Origin: Streptomyces sp. NBC_01351
GTDB taxonomy: Bacteria > Actinomycetota > Actinomycetes > Streptomycetales > Streptomycetaceae
Assembly (NCBI RefSeq): GCF_036237315.1
Contig: NZ_CP108356.1
Location: forward strand, 2,170,001 to 2,234,000
Reading direction: 5' to 3'
Length of the DNA stretch: 64,000 nt
Shown here: piece by piece, positions 8,671-17,415 of the stretch
Numbering within the stretch: position 1 is the stretch's first letter
How the letters are laid out: each line of letters begins with the position of its first letter
Translations under genes and position numbers: made by a program
The notes under the pieces: generated by a model
Database searches by the model: none
What the model was told of the DNA's origin: nothing
What the model saw: the letters and a program-made list of their open reading frames with translations, nothing else

Positions 8671-9699
8671 ATGCCCGAACTGCGTGTCGTGGCCGTCTCA
8701 AATGACGGCACACGACTGGTGCTCAAGGCTGGGGACAGCACGGAGTACACGCTTCCGATCGACGAGCGGCTGCGGGCTGCCGTGCGCAACGACCGCGCGC
8801 GCCTGAACCAGATCGAGATCGAGGTGGAGAGCCACCTCCGCCCCCGCGACATCCAGGCCCGCATACGGGCCGGTGCCTCCGCGGAGGAGGTCGCTCAACT
8901 CGCCGGCATCCCCGTCGACCGCGTACGCCGCTTCGAGGGCCCCGTGCTCGCCGAGCGCGCCTTCATGGCCGAGCGGGCCCGCAAGACCCCCGTGCGCCGT
9001 CCCGGCGAGAACACCGGTCCGCAGCTCGGCGAGGCCGTGCAGGAACGGCTGACCCTGCGCGGGGCCGAGAAGGAATCCGTCCAGTGGGACTCGTGGCGCC
9101 GCGACGACGGCACCTGGGAGGTCCTGCTCGTCTACCGGGTCGCGGGCGAGCCGCACTCGGCGAGCTGGACCTACGATCCGCCGCGCCGACTGGTCGTGGC
9201 CGTGGACGACGAGGCCCGCTCCCTGATCGGGGAGGCGGAGGACCTGCCGGCGACGCCCGAGCCGAGCTTCCCCTTCGTGCCGAGGATCGCGCGGCTGCCG
9301 CGCGACCGGCCGCTGGACCGCGCCCTCGACCGGCAGTTGGAGCGTGCCGACAGCAGGCCGGCCGCCCCCCAGCCGGATCCGGAGGAGGAGCGGGACACCC
9401 TGACGAGCCTGCTGGAGGCCGTCCCGAGCTTCCGCGGCGATCTGGTGGTCCCGGACCGCACCGACACCCCGGCCACGGAAGCGGAGGTGGAGGAGCCGCC
9501 GGCCCCGGCCGCCTCCGCGGGCGCGGGCTCCGCGTACGCCGACGTCCTGATGCCCCGCACGGTGGCGGGCCACCGCGACCGCCTGACCGGCACCACCGAC
9601 CGCCAGGCCGAGGCCGACGGGGTCCGTCCGGGGCGCCGAGCGGCGGTGCCCAGCTGGGACGAGATCGTCTTCGGCACGCGGCGCAAGAAGCAGGAGTAG
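8671..9699 (+). CDS. sepH: Septation protein SepH, FtsZ regulator
   Basis: 342-aa cytoplasmic cell-division protein. The N-terminal DUF3071 domain (about 1-170; opens MPELRVVAVSNDGTRLVL) contains a helix-turn-helix-like part (SAEEVAQLAGIPVDRVRRFEG). It is followed by a long disordered, acidic Pro-rich linker and a conserved C-terminal motif PSWDEIVFGTRRKK. SepH stimulates FtsZ filament assembly at sporulation septa. The ATG has GGGAGG at good spacing. The upstream in-frame extension has no ribosome site and is not used. Confidence 0.92.
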   Translation: MPELRVVAVSNDGTRLVLKAGDSTEYTLPIDERLRAAVRNDRARLNQIEIEVESHLRPRDIQARIRAGASAEEVAQLAGIPVDRVRRFEGPVLAERAFMAERARKTPVRRPGENTGPQLGEAVQERLTLRGAEKESVQWDSWRRDDGTWEVLLVYRVAGEPHSASWTYDPPRRLVVAVDDEARSLIGEAEDLPATPEPSFPFVPRIARLPRDRPLDRALDRQLERADSRPAAPQPDPEEERDTLTSLLEAVPSFRGDLVVPDRTDTPATEAEVEEPPAPAASAGAGSAYADVLMPRTVAGHRDRLTGTTDRQAEADGVRPGRRAAVPSWDEIVFGTRRKKQE

Positions 9700-9893
9700 C
9701 GGGGCCGCCGACGCCTGAAGCGGCGGGCTGAACGGTACGGCGGGACCTGAGCGGGCCGGCCCGGCCGGGGCCGGGCGCGCGCCGGGGCGTCACCTCGGAC
9801 GCCGAACGTGACGAGGGGCCGGACGGTCGGGCGCGTAGTCGCGTTCGGCGCCCTGCGAGGAGCACCCCGGCACACACCCGACCCCCGTCACGA

Positions 9894-10739
9894 CTACTGC
9901 GGGTCGGGGCCGGTGGCCACCGGGCGGGCCGGGTCCGAGGACCAGTGCGACCAGCTGCCCGCGTACAGGTCGGCCTCGATGCCGGCCACCGCCAGGGCGA
10001 GGACCTCATGGGCTCCGGAGACCCCCGAGCCGCAGTACACGCCCACCGCCGTGCCCTCCGAGGCGCCGAGCCCCTCGAAGCGGGCGCGCAGTTCCGCCGC
10101 CGGGCGGAAGTGGCCGTCCTCGGTCACGTTCTCCGTGGTCGGGGCCGACACCGCGCCCGGGATGTGGCCGCCGACCGGATCGATCGGCTCGACCTCACCG
10201 CGGTACCGCTCCCCCGCCCTGGCGTCCAGCAGCAGGCCCGCGCGCGCCCGCGCGGCCGCTCCGTCCGCGTCCAGCAGCCCGACGGATCCCGGAGTTGGCT
10301 TGAAATCGCCCCCCATGGGAGTCACCTGGTCGGCCGATACGGCACCCCCCGCCGCCGTCCACGCGGCCAGGCCCCCGTCCAGCACCCGCACGTCCGGGTG
10401 GCCCGTCCATCGGAGCAGCCACCACGCGCGGGCGGCAGCCCAGCCCTGGCCGCCGTCGTACACGACCACGGGCCCGTCGGAAGTGACCCCGGCCCGCCGC
10501 ATCGCCGCGCCGAAGGCCTCCGTGTCGGGGAGCGGGTGACGGCCGCCCGCCCCGGGCGGACCTGCCAGTTCGCGGTCGAGGTCGACGTACACGGCGCCGG
10601 GCAGGTGCCCGGCCTCGTAGGCGGGCCGCTGGTCGGGGCCGCCCAGCTGCCAGCGGACGTCCAGCAGCACCGGCGGCCGGGAGCCGGCCGTCTCGGCCTT
10701 CAGCTCGGCGGCGGAGAGGATCGCAGAATGAGCAGTCAT
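9894..10739 (-). CDS. Sulfurtransferase (two rhodanese domains)
   Basis: 281-aa thiosulfate/3-mercaptopyruvate sulfurtransferase. The N-terminal rhodanese domain lacks the cysteine. The C-terminal domain carries the active-site loop CGSGVSG, close to the CGSGVTA loop of mercaptopyruvate sulfurtransferases. Typical sequence is seen in LLDVRWQLGG, AGHLPGAVYVDLD and GGHIPGAVSAPT. GGGAGG lies upstream, but its spacing does not decide between ATG 10739 and ATG 10748. Soluble; convergent with sepH. Confidence 0.88.
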   Translation of the reverse strand: MTAHSAILSAAELKAETAGSRPPVLLDVRWQLGGPDQRPAYEAGHLPGAVYVDLDRELAGPPGAGGRHPLPDTEAFGAAMRRAGVTSDGPVVVYDGGQGWAAARAWWLLRWTGHPDVRVLDGGLAAWTAAGGAVSADQVTPMGGDFKPTPGSVGLLDADGAAARARAGLLLDARAGERYRGEVEPIDPVGGHIPGAVSAPTTENVTEDGHFRPAAELRARFEGLGASEGTAVGVYCGSGVSGAHEVLALAVAGIEADLYAGSWSHWSSDPARPVATGPDPQ

Positions 10740-10915
10740 GCGGGCCATCTTCCTCCCCACCCGGCAGCCTCGTAACACGCCCGTCACCGGCCGGGCGCAC
10801 CGATCCGGTCATCTCTGTCCCGGGGCCCTACGAAGCGGCCCGGTCGGGGCGCGCCGGGGCGTTCGGGGTGGAAGCATCAGCACCGGCGAGCGACTCAACG
10901 GAGGAGACGGCTGAC

Positions 10916-11707
10916 ATGACCGAGGCAGCGACAGCGACCCGGCACACGCCCGGCACCCCGTGCTGGGTGAGCCTGATGGTGCACAGCCTCGGATCCACCG
11001 AGGACTTCTACGCCGACCTGTTCGGCTGGGAGTACGTGCCCGGCCCCGAGCAACTGGGCCCGTACGTCCGGGCCGTACTGAACGGCCAGGAGGTGGCCGG
11101 AATCGGCGAGATGCCGCCGGACCGGCACCTTCCGGTGGCCTGGACCACGTACTTGGCCACCGACGACGCCGACGCGAGCGCCGAGGCGATCCGTTCCTGC
11201 GGCGGCACGGTGGCGGTGGGCCCGCTGGACGGCGGCAGCGCCGGGCGCGTGGCGATCTGCTCCGACCCGCTGGGCGCGATCTTCGGACTGTGGCAGGCGC
11301 GGGGCCACATGGGGACCCAGCTGCCCGGCCCGCCCGGCACCCCGGTGTGGAACGAGCTGGTCACCCAGGACACCTCGACGGTCGGAAAGTTCTACCAGCA
11401 CGTCTTCGGCCACGAGGTGCAGGCCCACACCACGGGCCCCGACGACTTCGACTACCTCACCCTCCAGTTGGGCGGCCGCCCGGTGGCCGCCGTGCACGGG
11501 GTCGGCCGCTCGCTGCCGCACGACCGGGGCCCGCACTGGATGGCTTACTTCGAGGTCGAGGACACCGACGCGGCCGCCGCCCGGGTCACGGAGCTCGGCG
11601 GGCGCGTGGTCGAACCGCCGAGCGAGGGCGTCAAGGGGCGGGTGGCCACGGTCGCGGACCCGGAGGGCGCGGTGTTCACCGTCGTGCGCTCGCGGCGCGG
11701 GGACTGA
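10916..11707 (+). CDS. VOC (glyoxalase-like) family protein
   Basis: 263 aa made of two beta-alpha-beta-beta-beta VOC modules (about 12-125 and 140-258). Each opens like TPCWVSLMVHSLGSTEDFY or TPVWNELVTQDTSTVGKFY and ends with a DPEGAVF-type strand. Preceded by GGAGGAG. It resembles the two-module VOC protein at 30000-30794, also in this window. VOC proteins can be isomerases, dioxygenases or binding proteins; none can be assigned here. Confidence 0.85.
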   Translation: MTEAATATRHTPGTPCWVSLMVHSLGSTEDFYADLFGWEYVPGPEQLGPYVRAVLNGQEVAGIGEMPPDRHLPVAWTTYLATDDADASAEAIRSCGGTVAVGPLDGGSAGRVAICSDPLGAIFGLWQARGHMGTQLPGPPGTPVWNELVTQDTSTVGKFYQHVFGHEVQAHTTGPDDFDYLTLQLGGRPVAAVHGVGRSLPHDRGPHWMAYFEVEDTDAAAARVTELGGRVVEPPSEGVKGRVATVADPEGAVFTVVRSRRGD

Positions 11708-11732
11708 CGTACCCGGCGTGCGCGGTTGGGCG

Positions 11733-12296
11733 TCAGATCCGGGTCGCGAGGACGAGGCCCGAGGACCAGTCCAGCCTGGTCGCCGCGAGCCGCGGTTCGG
11801 CCAGCAGGCGCTCCGCCAGCGCCTGGGCCTTGGGGCCGTGGCCGGGCGGCCACGTGGCCTGCGGCAGCAGGTCGTCCACGACGTACAGGCCGCCGGGGGC
11901 GAGCAGTTCGAGGGCGTCGTCGAGCTGCTCGAACTTGCCCGCCCAGGTGTCGGCGAAGATCAGGTCGAAGCGTGCTTCCTCCGCCACCAGGCGCTTCAGG
12001 AGCGCGCCCGCGTCGTCGTGCACGCACCGTACGCGCCCGTCCCGGCCCAGGTGCCGCTCGGCGATGCCCACCAGCGCCGCCTCGCTCTCCACGGTGAGCA
12101 GCGTGCCGGCGGGGCCCATCCCGCCGAGCAGCCAGGTGGTGGACATGCCCGCGCCGGTGCCGAGTTCGAGCAGCCGGCCGGCCGGCTTGGCCGCGGCGAG
12201 CGTGCGCAGCAGGGCGCCCGTGCGCGGGTCGCACGACATCTCGAAGCCGAGGCCTGCGCAGGCCTCGGCGATGGAGTCCCGTATCTCCTGGGTCAT
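11733..12296 (-). CDS. Class I SAM-dependent O-methyltransferase
   Basis: 187 aa, methyltransferase_24-like. Motif I is LLELGTGAGMSTTWLL, the acidic SAM-ribose strand is TVESEAAL, and DLIFADTWAGKF plus LLAPGGLYVVDDLLPQ follow. The ATG is chosen for GGGGGAGG upstream. Its size fits catechol-O-methyltransferase-like proteins lacking the N-terminal extension. It shares its strand with the DM13 gene, 23 nt upstream. Substrate unknown. Confidence 0.82.
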   Translation of the reverse strand: MTQEIRDSIAEACAGLGFEMSCDPRTGALLRTLAAAKPAGRLLELGTGAGMSTTWLLGGMGPAGTLLTVESEAALVGIAERHLGRDGRVRCVHDDAGALLKRLVAEEARFDLIFADTWAGKFEQLDDALELLAPGGLYVVDDLLPQATWPPGHGPKAQALAERLLAEPRLAATRLDWSSGLVLATRI

Positions 12297-12319
12297 ATGC
12301 CCTCCCCCTGTGGGTCCGC

Positions 12320-12889
12320 TCACACCTTACTGAGGGCCGCCGCGCCGAAGGAGACGTCGAAGCGGTCGCACCAGATCGTGACGCTGCCGTAGTCGGCGAG
12401 GTTCACGCCGGCCGGGATCTCGTAGTTCTGGTCGCCCTTGTTGCCCTTGAGCTTGCCCAGGCTGACGTACTTGCCGTCGTCGAAGACGGTCCAGCCGGCC
12501 ACGCCCTCCTTGACGGGGGCGTCGGTGAGCCACACCCGCAGGTCCGGGCCGTTGCTGGTGTCCAGGTTCTCCAGGCGCAGGGTGTGGGAGCCGTCGGCGA
12601 GCCGGACCAGCTTCACCGTGCCGGTGGTCGCGTGCTCGTGGCTGATCAGGCTGCCCCGCGCCACGGTCTGCGGCCCGGCCGCACCGGAGGGCGCGGTGCC
12701 GGGCGCACCTGAGGCGGCCGGGGCCGCGGGGGCCGCGGGGGCCGCCGGGGCGGACGGCAGCGCCTCGCGGACGGTGTCGTTCTGCCAGAGCTTCCACGGC
12801 TGGAACCAGTACAGCCCGGCGCCCAGCACCACCACCGCCACGATCGCCGCGACCACCACGATCGGGCCCCGCCGCCTCGAACTTGCCAT
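12320..12889 (-). CDS. Membrane-anchored DM13-domain protein
   Basis: 189 aa. A short basic N-terminus, one TM helix (about 9-28), an Ala/Pro-rich linker (about 45-75), and a C-terminal DM13 domain outside the membrane (HEHATTGTVKLVRLADGS ... VTIWCDRFDVSFGAAAL), including the single Cys of that domain. DM13 domains are proposed redox or electron-transfer modules. The ATG follows a GTG directly; either could be the start. Followed by the O-methyltransferase gene. Confidence 0.82.
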   Translation of the reverse strand: MASSRRRGPIVVVAAIVAVVVLGAGLYWFQPWKLWQNDTVREALPSAPAAPAAPAAPAASGAPGTAPSGAAGPQTVARGSLISHEHATTGTVKLVRLADGSHTLRLENLDTSNGPDLRVWLTDAPVKEGVAGWTVFDDGKYVSLGKLKGNKGDQNYEIPAGVNLADYGSVTIWCDRFDVSFGAAALSKV

Positions 12890-13058
12890 CACGTATGCCT
12901 CTTCCTCGCTGATCCGTCCTTCGCATTCAACGCGGCGCGCCCGGCGCACGCCATGCCCGCCCTGATGACGAAAGCCTTACGTCGTCACGATGCGGCCTGA
13001 GGAATGCCCAAGAAGATGACATTCATCCGTTTCGTCATTTCGGGAAGGCGGCTCGCTC

Positions 13059-13262
13059 ATGCCCACTGGCCTTGTGCCCGACACGGTCGGCCCGGTCGAT
13101 GTCGCCGTGGTCGCCTTCGAAGGCAACCGGTTCAACGGTGACGTCGCCCCGGCCCTGCGCGAGCTGCAGGAGAGCGGGGTGGTGCGGCAGGTCGTCTTCA
13201 TGGAGCGGATCCCGCGGGGCGACGTCGTACGGGCGATCGCCGCCCTGGACCAGGAGGGTTGA
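13059..13262 (+). pseudogene. DUF6325-family gene with internal deletion
   Basis: Encodes 67 aa against about 140 aa for the family. The first part (GPVDVAVVAFEGNRFNG ... LQESGVVR) matches the family N-terminus and the last part (MERIPRGDVVRAIAALD) matches its C-terminus, with the middle half missing and the frame kept. The start codon and a ribosome site remain, so a stub protein may still be made. The SHOCT gene follows after 3 nt, the usual partner of DUF6325. Confidence 0.65.
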
Positions 13263-13265
13263 GCC

Positions 13266-13610
13266 GTGTTGCGTCGGAGGATGGGACGACCGGGGCTGCT
13301 GGGCACGATGGCCCGAACGGCCGTCGTGGCGGGCACGGCCACCGCGGTGTCGGGCCGGATGCAGCGCTCGGCCGCGCAGCGCGCCGAGCGGGAGCAACTG
13401 GCCGCCGAGGCCCGGCAACAGCAACTGCTGGACCAGACCGCGGCGCGGTCGGCGCCGCCGGCCCCCGCCCCGGTGGCGGCCCCGGTCGCCGCCGCCCCCG
13501 CGAGCGACCGGATCACCCAGCTCACCCAATTGTCGGAACTGAAGGCGCAGGGCGTGCTGACGGAGGAGGAGTTCGCGGCGGAGAAGGCGCGGATTCTGGG
13601 CAGCTGGTGA
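13266..13610 (+). CDS. SHOCT-domain protein
   Basis: 114 aa. A short hydrophobic N-terminal stretch (TMARTAVVAGTATAVSG), an Arg/Gln-rich helix, an Ala-Pro linker, and a C-terminal SHOCT domain (ITQLTQLSELKAQGVLTEEE ... KARIL). GTG start 3 nt after the DUF6325 stop. Such proteins are usually paired with DUF6325 in Streptomyces; function unknown. This gene looks complete while its neighbours on both sides are damaged. Confidence 0.8.
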   Translation: MLRRRMGRPGLLGTMARTAVVAGTATAVSGRMQRSAAQRAEREQLAAEARQQQLLDQTAARSAPPAPAPVAAPVAAAPASDRITQLTQLSELKAQGVLTEEEFAAEKARILGSW

Positions 13611-13626
13611 GGACGGGCGGTCCCGC

Positions 13627-14290
13627 ATGCCACAAGTCGATGCGGCCGCCGCGCGGTGGATGGCCGGGGCCCTCTTCATCGAACGCTTCTGGCGCAGTCC
13701 CGGTTCCATCCGGTTCTGGGTACTGCTGGTCCTGGCGGCGATCACCGCGAGCGCGGGAGTGGTCCCGTGACTCGACGGCCACCGTGATCGGGGCGATGAT
13801 CGTCGCCCCGCTGATGACCCCGATCCTGGGCAGCGCGCCGGCCCTGGTCCTCGCCGACCGGCACCAGGTGGTGCGCTCCGCACTGCTGGTGCTCGGCGGG
13901 GCCCTGACGGTCGTGACCATCGGCATGCTGATGGGGTGACTGGTCTCGCCGCCCGACGCCTTCGCCACGAACAGCCAGGTGTCCTCGCGGATCAGCCCCC
14001 GGCTCATCGACCTGGTCGTCGCCCTGGCCACCGGCACCGTGGGGGCGTACGCGCTGGTGCGCTCCGACATCTCCGACACCCTGCCGGGTGTCGCCATCGC
14101 CATCTCCCTGGTGCCGCCCCTGGCGGTCACCGGCCTCCCGCCCCAACCGGCCCCCACCGCCCTGCGCGCCGCGCTCGACGCGAAGGGCATGCGCGACGCC
14201 GACCTCGAACTCCACCTGGTCGGCGGCCGCACCCACTGGTGCCCGGCCGACACCACCACGTGCACGGTCCGGGAGTCGGCCCGCAGCTGA
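13627..14290 (+). pseudogene. DUF389 membrane-protein pseudogene
   Basis: Remnant of a DUF389 multi-TM protein. The first 47 codons end GVVP-stop because of a one-base insertion near 13765. The reading then resumes in another frame as DSTATVIGAMIVAPLMTPIL. A TGA interrupts that frame at 13937-13939 in what should be a continuous helix. After VAIAISLVPPLAV most of the remaining TM helices are missing and a soluble tail follows. So it carries a frameshift, a nonsense codon and a deletion. Confidence 0.8.
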
Positions 14291-14334
14291 GCGGGACGAC
14301 CGGCCGCGAGCCCGCGCCGCGGCCGGTTCCGTCC

Positions 14335-15024
14335 TCACGGTCCGGGCGGCGCGAGCTCCCGGGCGGGCGTGCGCCAGGCGAACCAAGAGGGGAACGCGGC
14401 AACGAGCTCGGGGTCGCCGTCGATCCGAACGCGCCCGGACCGGCGCGCGGCCTCCAGCGTGGCGGTGCCCGCCACCATCCGGTGCAGCTCCGCCAGATCG
14501 GCGCTCACCCATACGCCGACCTCGTACCCGGGGTGTACGCGGCAGGCACTCACATCGCCCCCGGGCGCCAGCACGAGCCACACGTGTTCGTCCGGCACCC
14601 CTTCCAGTCGCAGCGCGAACTCCACGACCACCCGCGCCCGGGGCAGCGCCTCGGCACGCACGAACTGCCGCAGCCGCCACAACACCCAGCCTCCGTCGAG
14701 CTGTTCGCGCATGGGGTCACCGAAGGACCAGCGGCGCGCCCAGTCGCCGAGCTGCCAGACCAGCGGTTCGAGTGCGGCGCCCGCGGGCGTCAGCCGGTAC
14801 GCGGGGCGGCCGTCGGCGTCCAGGGCGCGCAGGACCAGCCCGTGGGCGCGCATCCGGCGCAGGCGCGCCGACAGCAGGCTGCGGCTGATGCCGGGCAGCC
14901 CGCGGTGGATGTCGTTGAACCGCTCGGAGCCCAGGAGCAGCTCACGCAGGACGAGCAGGGTCCACCGGTCTCCGACCGCTTCGACCCCCGCCGTGACCGG
15001 GCAGTACTCGATCCCCCGCCGCAT
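14335..15024 (-). CDS. HxlR-family transcriptional regulator
   Basis: 229 aa. An N-terminal HxlR winged helix (EYCPVTAGVEAVGDRWTLLV, then RFNDIHRGLPGISRSLLSAR) carries a C-terminal extension of about 120 aa, probably ligand-binding and SCP2-like. The Cys near the N-terminus is the usual redox-reactive Cys of the family. It is divergent from a methyltransferase gene. The 80-bp gap contains two ACCGGT boxes and a perfect inverted repeat, so it probably controls that gene and itself. Confidence 0.85.
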   Translation of the reverse strand: MRRGIEYCPVTAGVEAVGDRWTLLVLRELLLGSERFNDIHRGLPGISRSLLSARLRRMRAHGLVLRALDADGRPAYRLTPAGAALEPLVWQLGDWARRWSFGDPMREQLDGGWVLWRLRQFVRAEALPRARVVVEFALRLEGVPDEHVWLVLAPGGDVSACRVHPGYEVGVWVSADLAELHRMVAGTATLEAARRSGRVRIDGDPELVAAFPSWFAWRTPARELAPPGP

Positions 15025-15079
15025 GGCCCGCCCCCTCGCGTCCCCCACTGACCGGTCCACTTCTTGTACCGGTGCCCGC

Positions 15080-15104
15080 GGACCGAGCATAGGAGGCTCG
15101 GTCC
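15080..15104. promoter_or_regulatory. Inverted repeat enclosing the methyltransferase ribosome site
   Basis: GGACCGAGC-ATAGGAG-GCTCGGTCC: perfect 9-bp arms around a 7-nt loop that contains the AGGAG Shine-Dalgarno core, ending one base before the GTG start. It could be an operator for the divergent HxlR protein, or an RNA hairpin that presents or masks the ribosome site. Two ACCGGT boxes lie just upstream (15051-15056 and 15068-15073). Confidence 0.55.
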
Positions 15105-15971
15105 GTGAACACTCCGCCAGCCGCCTCCGGCTCCGCCCCCACGTCCACGTCCACCTCCACCTCCACCTCCACCTGGGCCGCGGGCGACTACCCCGCGATG
15201 GCCCGCCGGCTCGTCCCGGCCTCGGCGCGGGCCGTCCTGGCCGCCGCGCCCGGCCCCGGCACGACTGTGCTCGACGTCGGCTGCGGCACCGGCAACGCCG
15301 CCCTCGCGGCCGCCCTGACCGGCGCGACGGTCACGGCCGCCGACCCGACGCCGCGGCTCCTCGCGATCGCCGCACGTCGGGCGCGCTCCGCGGACCTCCC
15401 GATCGCCTTCCAGGACGCCGACACCGACCACCTCACGGGCACGTACGACCGCGTCCTGACCGTGTTCGGAGCCATGTACGCCCCCGACGCGACCCGGGCC
15501 GCCGCCGCCCTCACCCGCTGCTGCGCCCCGGGCGGGCAGATCGTGACGGCCGCCTGGACACCGGACGGGTTCATGGCCGCCGCCAATCGCGTCATGGGCG
15601 CGTACCTCCCGCCCCCGCCCGCCGGCGCGCGACCGCCTACGCGCTGGGGGGACGAAGCGTTCCTGCGCGGCCTGTTCCCGGGCCACGAGGTCGCCGTGAC
15701 CACGGAGCACGTCCGCTTCGCCTTCGGGTCACCGCTCGCGGCGGCCGAGTTCTGGGTCCGCACGGCAGGACACCTCCAGGCGGAGCGCGACCGGCTCCGC
15801 GCCGCCGGCGCGTGGCAGGCGCTCCACCACGATCTCGCGGCACTGTTCGCCGAGTGGAACCGGGACGCGGGGGCCGGGGAGGACTCGGGCGTGCACGTCG
15901 ATTCGGCCTACCTGCTGGGTGTGATCCGCCCGGCCCCGGGCACCGCCCGCGCGCTGTGGTCGGGTGTCTGA
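15105..15971 (+). CDS. Class I SAM-dependent methyltransferase
   Basis: 288 aa. Motif I is VLDVGCGTGNAALAAAL (about 61-77), acidic motif II is TVTAADPTPRLL, and a GGQIVTAAWTPDGF post-motif follows, as in UbiE/Methyltransf_11 proteins. The N-terminus has a Ser-Thr run from codon-level repeats. GTG start with AGGAGG enclosed in a perfect hairpin. Divergent from the HxlR gene, convergent with the PTP-like gene. Substrate unknown. Confidence 0.82.
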   Translation: MNTPPAASGSAPTSTSTSTSTSTWAAGDYPAMARRLVPASARAVLAAAPGPGTTVLDVGCGTGNAALAAALTGATVTAADPTPRLLAIAARRARSADLPIAFQDADTDHLTGTYDRVLTVFGAMYAPDATRAAAALTRCCAPGGQIVTAAWTPDGFMAAANRVMGAYLPPPPAGARPPTRWGDEAFLRGLFPGHEVAVTTEHVRFAFGSPLAAAEFWVRTAGHLQAERDRLRAAGAWQALHHDLAALFAEWNRDAGAGEDSGVHVDSAYLLGVIRPAPGTARALWSGV

Positions 15972-15991
15972 TGAAGATCTCCAGGAGACTC

Positions 15992-16450
15992 CTAGGACTG
16001 CCCTGAGCCCGAGCCTTCGGCAGCGTAGACCTGACGGATGAAGCGCCGTTGCCACCGCATTTCGACCGCACGGGAGTGGTAGTTCCGCCTCACCCACTTC
16101 ACCGCCTCCTTGGGATCCATGCCCTCGAAGACGCACATCACGGAGAGCCCCGTACCGGTCCGGCCGACGCCTCCCCCGCAGCAGACCTCGACGCGTTCAT
16201 CTGCGGCACGGTCGTAGGCGATGCGGAGTTTGCGCATCGCGTCCATGGGGTCGGCGGGAAGCCAGAAGTCCCGCCAGGGAACCCACAGGGACTCCCACGG
16301 CGGCTTGGGCGGTTCGTGGTCCGTCAAGTGCACCGCGAAGGTAGGGGTCTGCCCCTCTGGCAGGTCGTATCTGAGCCCGCGTCCGCGAATCGTCCGCCCC
16401 GACGGGAGCGTAACCACCTTGGGGGTATCGGTGTTCCACAGTTCGGTCAT
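15992..16450 (-). CDS. Protein-tyrosine-phosphatase-like protein
   Basis: 152 aa. The P-loop VCCGGGVGRTGT fits the Cys-x5-Arg catalytic signature of tyrosine/dual-specificity phosphatases, with Cys in place of the usual preceding His. An upstream ADPMDAMRKLRIAYDRAADE helix and a downstream KEAVKWVRRNYH segment follow the family. Last gene of the leftward terpenoid-type operon; its ATG overlaps the flippase stop (ATGA). It may act on a phosphorylated intermediate instead of protein (inference). Confidence 0.75.
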   Translation of the reverse strand: MTELWNTDTPKVVTLPSGRTIRGRGLRYDLPEGQTPTFAVHLTDHEPPKPPWESLWVPWRDFWLPADPMDAMRKLRIAYDRAADERVEVCCGGGVGRTGTGLSVMCVFEGMDPKEAVKWVRRNYHSRAVEMRWQRRFIRQVYAAEGSGSGQS

Positions 16451-17415
16451 GACGAATCCCGTTTCGATCGGTTGCGTAAGAGCGAGTTGTCGGCCATTGC
16501 AATCATCCCCAGCGGGATCTGGGGAAGCACTTGTTGAGCATGGAGAACCAGTGCGAACGCCAGACCTTCAGCCTGCCCGAGGGCGCCCACTGTCGCGCCC
16601 AGCACGGCCGCCTCGAAGGTCCCCAGCTGGCCCGGCAGGGTCGGCAGAACGTTGGACACCTCGATCGACAGCAGTACGAGCACCAGGACGGCCACCGACA
16701 GCCGTAGGTCCAGCGCCTTCGCGATGACCACCGCGGCCAGGAGATCCAGTGCTCGGGCGACGACCGCGGCCACCCCCACCTCCGCGAAGACGCGCGGGCG
16801 GCGGACCGGCCCGAGTGCTGTGCGCGCGTCGAACACGATGGTGCGCAGCCGGCCCTCCCGGGCGGGGGCGGACGGAGTGCGCACGACCCTCACGATCAGT
16901 ACGAACGCTACCAACAGCACGGCCAGGTACACCCAGGCGACGGCCGACGCCCAGCCCGGCACGTTGCTCCCCGGCCACCATATGAACACCAGAAAGGGCA
17001 CGAGGCCCAGGCTGGAGAAGAACTTGCGGACCACCATGAGCGCGACGGTCACCGTCCGGGCCACACCCTCGCGCAGGAGATAGCCGATCCGGACGAACTC
17101 GCCCACGCCCTCCGGGCTGACGGCCGCCGCGGCCTGGACGGCGAACTCGATCCGCACCAGGAGGGAGAACCGGATCCTGGACTCGGTGAACAGCGCGTTC
17201 CAGCCGACGGCCCGGGACACCTGCGAGGCGACATTGGCCAGGACGGCCACGGCCAGCCAGCGCCAGTCGGCGGCCTCCAGTGCCGCCCACAGATGCCCCG
17301 GGTCCATGCCCCAAAGGGTGACCACGAGGCTGACGCCCACCGCCGCGAACAACAGTGTCCGGATCACCCGGTCGCGCGTGCTGTGATCCTTCGGCGGGGA
17401 CTCGGTCGGGGTCAC
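16447..17415 (-). CDS. LPG-synthase TM / flippase-like membrane protein
   Basis: 322-aa inner-membrane protein with about 8 hydrophobic helices, of the UPF0104/AglD-like (lysylphosphatidylglycerol synthase TM region) family. Family-like blocks are NVASQVSRAVGWNALF, SPEGVGEFVRIGYLL and NVLPTLPGQLGTFEAAVLG. It lacks the cytosolic aminoacyl transferase of true MprF. GTG start overlaps the upstream gene's stop (GTGA) and its own stop overlaps the PTP-like start, so it is coupled on both sides. Export or flipping of a lipid-like product is an inference from the operon. Confidence 0.8.
   Translation of the reverse strand: MTPTESPPKDHSTRDRVIRTLLFAAVGVSLVVTLWGMDPGHLWAALEAADWRWLAVAVLANVASQVSRAVGWNALFTESRIRFSLLVRIEFAVQAAAAVSPEGVGEFVRIGYLLREGVARTVTVALMVVRKFFSSLGLVPFLVFIWWPGSNVPGWASAVAWVYLAVLLVAFVLIVRVVRTPSAPAREGRLRTIVFDARTALGPVRRPRVFAEVGVAAVVARALDLLAAVVIAKALDLRLSVAVLVLVLLSIEVSNVLPTLPGQLGTFEAAVLGATVGALGQAEGLAFALVLHAQQVLPQIPLGMIAMADNSLLRNRSKRDSS

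Noticed and set aside
15145..15172. Tandem CCACCT/ACGTCC-like repeat at the start of the methyltransferase gene
   Set aside because: Codon-level Ser-Thr slippage repeat inside a gene, without sign of a separate function.
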